Assembly: GCA_905198295.1 (NCBI GenBank)
Contig: CAJKBW010000015.1
Location: 1-42,659 of the forward strand
DNA from: an uncultured Oscillospiraceae bacterium
GTDB taxonomy: Bacteria; Bacillota; Clostridia; Oscillospirales; Acutalibacteraceae
Direction of reading: 5' to 3'
Length of the DNA stretch: 42,659 nt
Below, one piece after another: positions 42,510 to 42,659 of this stretch (positions are counted from its first letter, which is position 1; the number at the start of each line of letters is the position of its first letter). The translations under genes and the position numbers were made by a program. Under the pieces are notes generated by a model. The model was not told the origin of the DNA. It did not search any database and worked only from the letters and a program-made list of their open reading frames with translations.

Positions 42510-42556
42510 AAATGCACCCGAAAACCTAGCAGTAATGCGGATTTTCGGGTGCATTT
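42510..42556 (+). terminator. Terminator after tRNA-Arg
   Basis: A perfect 15-bp stem (AAATGCACCCGAAAA and complement at 42542-42556) with a 17-base loop, followed by an AT-rich stretch with few T residues (attattt). It begins just after the tRNA. Confidence 0.75.
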
Positions 42557-42590
42557 ATTATTTGTAGCCATATTAACGATTGGCGAAAAA

Positions 42591-42644
42591 ACAGCACAAA
42601 ACAGTGTAAAACAGCATTAGCATGCAAGTAAACATGCAAGTAAA
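42591..42644 (+). repeat. Short tandem iterons downstream of tRNA-Arg
   Basis: Three 10-base units starting ACAG (42591, 42601, 42611) are followed by two exact copies of CATGCAAGTAAA (42621-42632 and 42633-42644). No gene is visible in the last 100 bases. Such repeats near a tRNA 3' end may be arm-type sites of an integrase, but the window ends here. Confidence 0.6.
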
Positions 42645-42659
42645 AAATCAATCGAGTAA

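Noticed and set aside
42435..42620. A 61-codon frame covering tRNA-Arg and downstream bases
   Set aside because: It starts inside the tRNA and crosses its terminator, so it cannot be a genuine gene.

Overview
The window is a GC-rich stretch of chromosome (AT-rich only in a few islands) with strong AGGAGG-type ribosome sites, frequent TTG/GTG starts, Gram-positive lipoprotein signals and single-spanner C-terminal anchors ending in Lys-rich tails. Gene content fits a Clostridia gut or rumen bacterium, probably Oscillospiraceae; the family-level placement is inference.

Region 1 (208-25214, all on +) is a Gram-positive polysaccharide utilisation locus whose most likely substrate is acetylated beta-mannan or glucomannan. 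It holds a GH130 mannosyl-glucose phosphorylase, a cytoplasmic GH5, a surface-anchored GH5, a cytoplasmic CE2-type acetyl esterase, a DUF4038 glycosidase, and two complete sugar ABC importers lacking an ATPase. Solute-binding protein 1 is fused to two carbohydrate-binding-like domains; solute-binding protein 2 is an ordinary lipoprotein. Between the importers lie an NHL-propeller/TPR/YIP1 membrane protein and a secreted DUF5696 protein. A 1822-residue surface protein with eight lectin-like repeats around a DUF4886 SGNH domain closes the main operon. A terminator at 22743 separates CE2 and DUF4038. Proposed flow: surface proteins bind and cut the polymer, acetylated oligomers enter through the ABC importers, CE2 deacetylates them inside, and GH5/GH130 finish to mannose-1-phosphate and glucose.

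Region 2 (25215-30000) is accessory: a minus-strand MATE exporter followed by a zinc-ribbon membrane protein, an XRE regulator, then two tiny XRE paralogues (28302 and 29541) in AT-rich islands. These are separated and followed by dense non-coding hairpin repeats.

Region 3 (30107-33775) is housekeeping glycolysis: pgk, tpiA, gpmI, without gapA. It is followed by a 650-nt gene-free stretch packed with short hairpins and another XRE gene.

Region 4 (34817-42659) is mixed: DEAD-box RNA helicase, DUF1893 and ECF S-component pair, ferredoxin-fused aldo/keto reductase, a GNAT acetyltransferase, an MFS exporter preceded by a 12-codon leader peptide and a strong attenuator structure, a lipoprotein SGNH esterase, two tiny membrane proteins, and tRNA-Arg(CCG) with promoter and terminator. 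Short iterated repeats at the very end hint at a possible integration site.

The points most worth follow-up are the NHL-YIP1/DUF5696 pair embedded among ABC importers, the leader-controlled exporter, and the repeat units of about 280 bp with conserved ends and interchangeable hairpins.
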